Shown: positions 62,105 through 64,000 of the stretch, piece after piece | How positions within the stretch are numbered: position 1 is the first letter of the stretch | How the letters are laid out: every line of letters begins with the position of its first letter | Origin: Alteribacillus iranensis | GTDB taxonomy: Bacteria > Bacillota > Bacilli > Bacillales > Marinococcaceae | Direction of reading: 5' to 3' | DNA: 64,000 nt | NCBI RefSeq assembly: GCF_900113025.1 | Contig: NZ_FONT01000002.1 | Coordinates: 211,460 to 275,459 of the forward strand | The notes under the pieces: model-generated | Databases searched by the model: none | Told to the model about the DNA's origin: nothing | What the model saw: only the letters and a program-made list of their open reading frames with translations | Translations under genes and position numbers: made by a program

Positions 62105-63142
62105 ATGTTGCAATCTGAAACGTTTGAATTTCCGGATATAGCTGAAGTAAATGAGGATTACATGGCGAAGGGTTGGACGGATGGGCTTCCTATTATTCCG
62201 CCAACTCCAGAAAAAGTGCAGCAGATGCTGGATTTTTCGGGGTTGTCCCCAGATTTTGTTATCGGTGGGATTCCGGAAAGACAAAAAGTATTTACCGCAG
62301 AAAAGGTGGCCATCAATGCGGTCATGGCAGGATGTCTGCCTGACTATTTTCCTGTCCTTGTCGCAGCGTTGACAGCGATGAGTGATGAGAAATTTAATTT
62401 ACATGGGCCGACTGCCAGTACGCATGGTCCCGGCATCCTTGTGATCGTAAATGGCCCCGTCGTGGAACAGCTTGGATTGAATAACGGACAAAGCGTGTTT
62501 GGTCCGGGACATCGTGCGAACGCTACAATCGGACGAGCGATTCGGCTTGTTCTACATAATCTAGGCGGCTGTCGTGACTTCGATCGTGCCACCCTCGGAC
62601 ATCCGGGTAAGTTTTCTTTTTGTATTGCTGAAAAAGAAACAGAGTGGACACCGTTTCATGTGGAAAAAGGATTTGAAGCCGAGGAAAGTACCGTCACCGT
62701 GATTGCCGCAGAAGGTCCGAATCAAATCCAAAACCATTCCGCTATAAAAGCAGAAGGAATGTTAATGACGATGGCGGACCGCATGTCAGCTGTTGGTACG
62801 TTTAATATGATCAATGATCAGCAGTTTACCGTGGTACTTTGTCCTGAGCATTACCGTACCTGCCAAGATCAAGGCTGGAATAAACAAAGAATCAGGGAAT
62901 TCTTGTTTGAACATGCGAAACGGTCAACAGCCGATTTGAAAAAATTTGGAATGCTCCCTGGCGACATCACGGCCGAAGATGAGGAAACATTCCATACGGC
63001 TGTTCCTTCACCGGATGATATTGTATTAATCGTTGCCGGTGGAGAAGCTGGACGTTTTTCTGCATGTATGCCGGGGTGGGGCAAAAAACAACAAACTCAA
63101 GCGATTACCCGCTCGATTAAGTCGTGTACAGGCGGTGGCTGA
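62105..63142 (+). CDS. UGSC-associated protein of unknown function
   Basis: A 345-residue soluble protein, first of a two-gene unit. I do not recognise an enzyme family with certainty. Conserved-looking blocks are GWTDGLPIIPPTPEKVQQML (23-42), the HGPTASTHGPGILVIVNGPV segment, PGHRANATIGRAIRLVLHNL and the C-terminal FSACMPGWGKK...SCTGGG with three-Gly end. It stops at TGA (63140-63142), 78 bases before the selenoprotein ATG. The link to a UGSC protein suggests a thiol or selenol partner or substrate protein. A recent 5' duplicate, broken, lies at 39633-39835. Confidence 0.75.
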   Translation: MLQSETFEFPDIAEVNEDYMAKGWTDGLPIIPPTPEKVQQMLDFSGLSPDFVIGGIPERQKVFTAEKVAINAVMAGCLPDYFPVLVAALTAMSDEKFNLHGPTASTHGPGILVIVNGPVVEQLGLNNGQSVFGPGHRANATIGRAIRLVLHNLGGCRDFDRATLGHPGKFSFCIAEKETEWTPFHVEKGFEAEESTVTVIAAEGPNQIQNHSAIKAEGMLMTMADRMSAVGTFNMINDQQFTVVLCPEHYRTCQDQGWNKQRIREFLFEHAKRSTADLKKFGMLPGDITAEDEETFHTAVPSPDDIVLIVAGGEAGRFSACMPGWGKKQQTQAITRSIKSCTGGG

Positions 63143-63220
63143 CAATTGTAAGTGCAGCTCATTAGGCTAATGAGCATAGGAAGAGGATATCAAATCATGT
63201 TTAATAAGGAGGGACCATCA

Positions 63221-63748
63221 ATGACAACGGTCAAAGTGTTAGATCCTACCAATGAGACCATCTCCGCAAAATCATCAAGGGCAGAGCGACTGCATACCCT
63301 TGAAGGAGCCACCATTGGTTTGATTGACAATGGAAAAAAGAACTCCGATGTGGTCTTACAAGCGATTGGTCAACAGTTGAAAGATACGAGCAAGGTGAAG
63401 CATGTTATCTATCACCGCAAGCCGACGTCTTCTCATCCGATTGTGAAAGAAGAAGCGGAAGCCCTCGCGAAACAATGTGATGGCATCATTACCGGGACCG
63501 GGGACTGAGGATCCTGTAGTTCGGGCAGTTTGCTCGATGCGTTAGTGATGGAAAAGCTCGGGATTCCCGCAGCAGCAGTACTAACAGAACCCTTCGTCCC
63601 ATCTGGTAAAGCGATGGCGTTGGCGCAAGGGTTCACCGACTATCCGTTTGCAGTTATAGCCCATCCGATCGCTGCCACGGAAGAGCAATCATTGGAAGAA
63701 AGAGCGGACCAAGTGATAGATGATGTGGTGTCGTTGTTACTAAAATAG
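63221..63748 (+). CDS. UGSC-family selenoprotein (TGA read as selenocysteine at residue 96)
   Basis: A 175-residue protein if TGA at 63506-63508 is read as Sec. The frame then runs GTGD-U-GSCSSGSLLDALVMEKLGIPAAA and on to TAA at 63748. The Sec-Gly-Ser-Cys motif is the hallmark of UGSC-family (seleno)proteins. The sequence on both sides of the TGA is one domain with no other damage. A SECIS-like hairpin follows. The start is ATG 63221 with AAGGAGGG 7 bases before it; the longer frame from 63152 lacks a ribosome site. Function unknown; a redox role is likely from the Sec/Cys pair. Confidence 0.85.
63509..63545 (+). promoter_or_regulatory. Bacterial SECIS-like hairpin
   Basis: TCGGGCA (63521-63527), GTT loop, TGCTCGA (63531-63537) form a 7-bp stem with one GU pair. 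The loop begins with G, 20 bases after the TGA. Distance (16-37) and loop guanine match the bacterial SECIS rule for SelB binding. Confidence 0.7.
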
Positions 63749-63752
63749 AAAG

Positions 63753-63794
63753 AAGGCATGAAGACCGTTATCTCGGGTCTTTCATGCCTTTTTT
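63753..63794 (+). terminator. Rho-independent terminator of the UGSC unit
   Basis: AAGGCATGAAGACC / GGTCTTTCATGCCTT, a 14-bp stem with one bulged base and a 9-base loop, followed by TTTTG. It begins 5 bases after the stop codon. Confidence 0.92.
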
Positions 63795-63828
63795 GAGCAT
63801 CATCGCCGTCATTGTAACCATAATGACA

Positions 63829-63990
63829 AGTAACTATCCTGCGTGTTTACTTGGAAGGTAGCGCTAGGATTGGTTACTCATAACCTCTTTTGAGCCATCG
63901 CCTTTCTGCTATGGCTGCGAGACAGCATCCGTGTTCCCACACGGGTGCTGTTCTTTATTCTGTACTTTTATTATAACGAGTTATTTTTGA
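63829..63990 (+). repeat. Structured dispersed element, copy B
   Basis: AGTAAC.ATCCT.GCG / CGC.AGGAT..GTTACT (63829-63878) with loop motif ACTTGGA. Then ACAGCATCCGTGT-TCCC-ACACGGGTGCTGT (63922-63951) followed by TTCTTTATTCTGTACTTTTATTATAACG. Same order and orientation as copy A at 38935-39102; 24.9 kb apart. Confidence 0.75.
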
Positions 63991-64000
63991 TTTGCAAGAA

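Noticed and set aside
63140-63145. The TGA at the end of the 62105 gene as a second Sec codon
   Set aside because: Read-through would add only Gln-Leu before TAA, and no suitable hairpin with family support was seen.
63152-63508. Reading the UGSC gene as a protein ended by TGA, plus a second gene at 63530
   Set aside because: The frame is continuous across the TGA, the UGSC motif is exact, no ribosome site precedes 63530 and the hairpin fits a SECIS. A damaged gene would be expected to show further changes.
1-64000. tRNA or rRNA genes, intact transposase genes
   Set aside because: No cloverleaf-like GTTCGA-containing clusters, rRNA segments or transposase motifs were recognised on either strand.

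Overview
The window looks like chromosomal DNA from a low-to-middle GC Gram-positive bacterium, most likely an aerobic member of the Bacillaceae. The evidence is strong purine-rich ribosome binding sites, sigma-A and sigma-54 promoters, GntR/IclR/RocR-type regulators, TctABC, SLH-domain, GlpD, LctP and YkoEDC-type proteins, and many U-tailed hairpin terminators. I cannot name the species. No rRNA, tRNA, CRISPR array, phage genes or intact insertion sequence were seen. Almost every gene serves uptake and CoA-, sugar- or nucleoside-type catabolism of small organic compounds.

Layout. 1-2.1 kb: the start of an aromatic amino acid-type permease behind a consensus sigma-54 promoter, next to a sigma-54 activator with an unusual C-terminal DNA-binding domain. 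2.4-14.7 kb: an acyl-CoA operon (enoyl-CoA hydratases, ADP-forming acyl-CoA synthetase, hydroxyisobutyryl-CoA hydrolase-like protein, OsmC protein, sodium/solute symporter with a 35-residue accessory protein, AcuI/YhfP-type reductase). A promoter with direct-repeat TetR-type operators drives it, and there is also an SLH surface protein. 15.3-28.4 kb: a second carboxylate-catabolic region with DASS and TctABC uptake, class III CoA-transferase, enoyl-CoA hydratase, thioesterase, SDR, FAH-family protein, Ldh2-type and D-2-hydroxyacid dehydrogenases, and two FCD-type GntR regulators. 28.6-38.5 kb: lipoprotein, glycerol-3-phosphate dehydrogenase, MFS transporter, lactate permease, cupin with IclR regulator, and a cysteine hydrolase.

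38.5-39.9 kb is gene-poor. It carries a possible small RNA, a structured repeat element, a degenerate 156-bp tandem repeat and a broken duplicate of the gene at 62.1 kb. 39.9-61.3 kb is a remarkable set of genes all on the minus strand: LarE, LarB and LarC (nickel-pincer cofactor synthesis), a five-gene Nik/Opp-type importer, a nucleoside deaminase-like amidohydrolase, a GntR/UTRA regulator, a YkoEDC-like ECF importer, a ComB-like phosphatase, a nucleoside phosphorylase, an aldehyde dehydrogenase, a LarA-like protein, an IlvD/Edd dehydratase, a class II aldolase and an MtnA-like isomerase. Read together they suggest import of a nucleoside, deamination, phosphorolysis, isomerisation of the sugar-1-phosphate, aldol cleavage and aldehyde oxidation, as in 5-deoxyribose/DHAP-shunt salvage, joined to a nickel-dependent LarA-type racemase or epimerase.

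62.1-63.75 kb, plus strand: a two-gene unit whose second gene reads through an in-frame TGA in a Sec-Gly-Ser-Cys (UGSC) motif, followed by a bacterial SECIS-like hairpin. This is a probable selenoprotein and the strongest single finding. A truncated copy of the first gene of this pair lies on the other side of the nickel/nucleoside cluster, so the cluster is bracketed by direct repeats.
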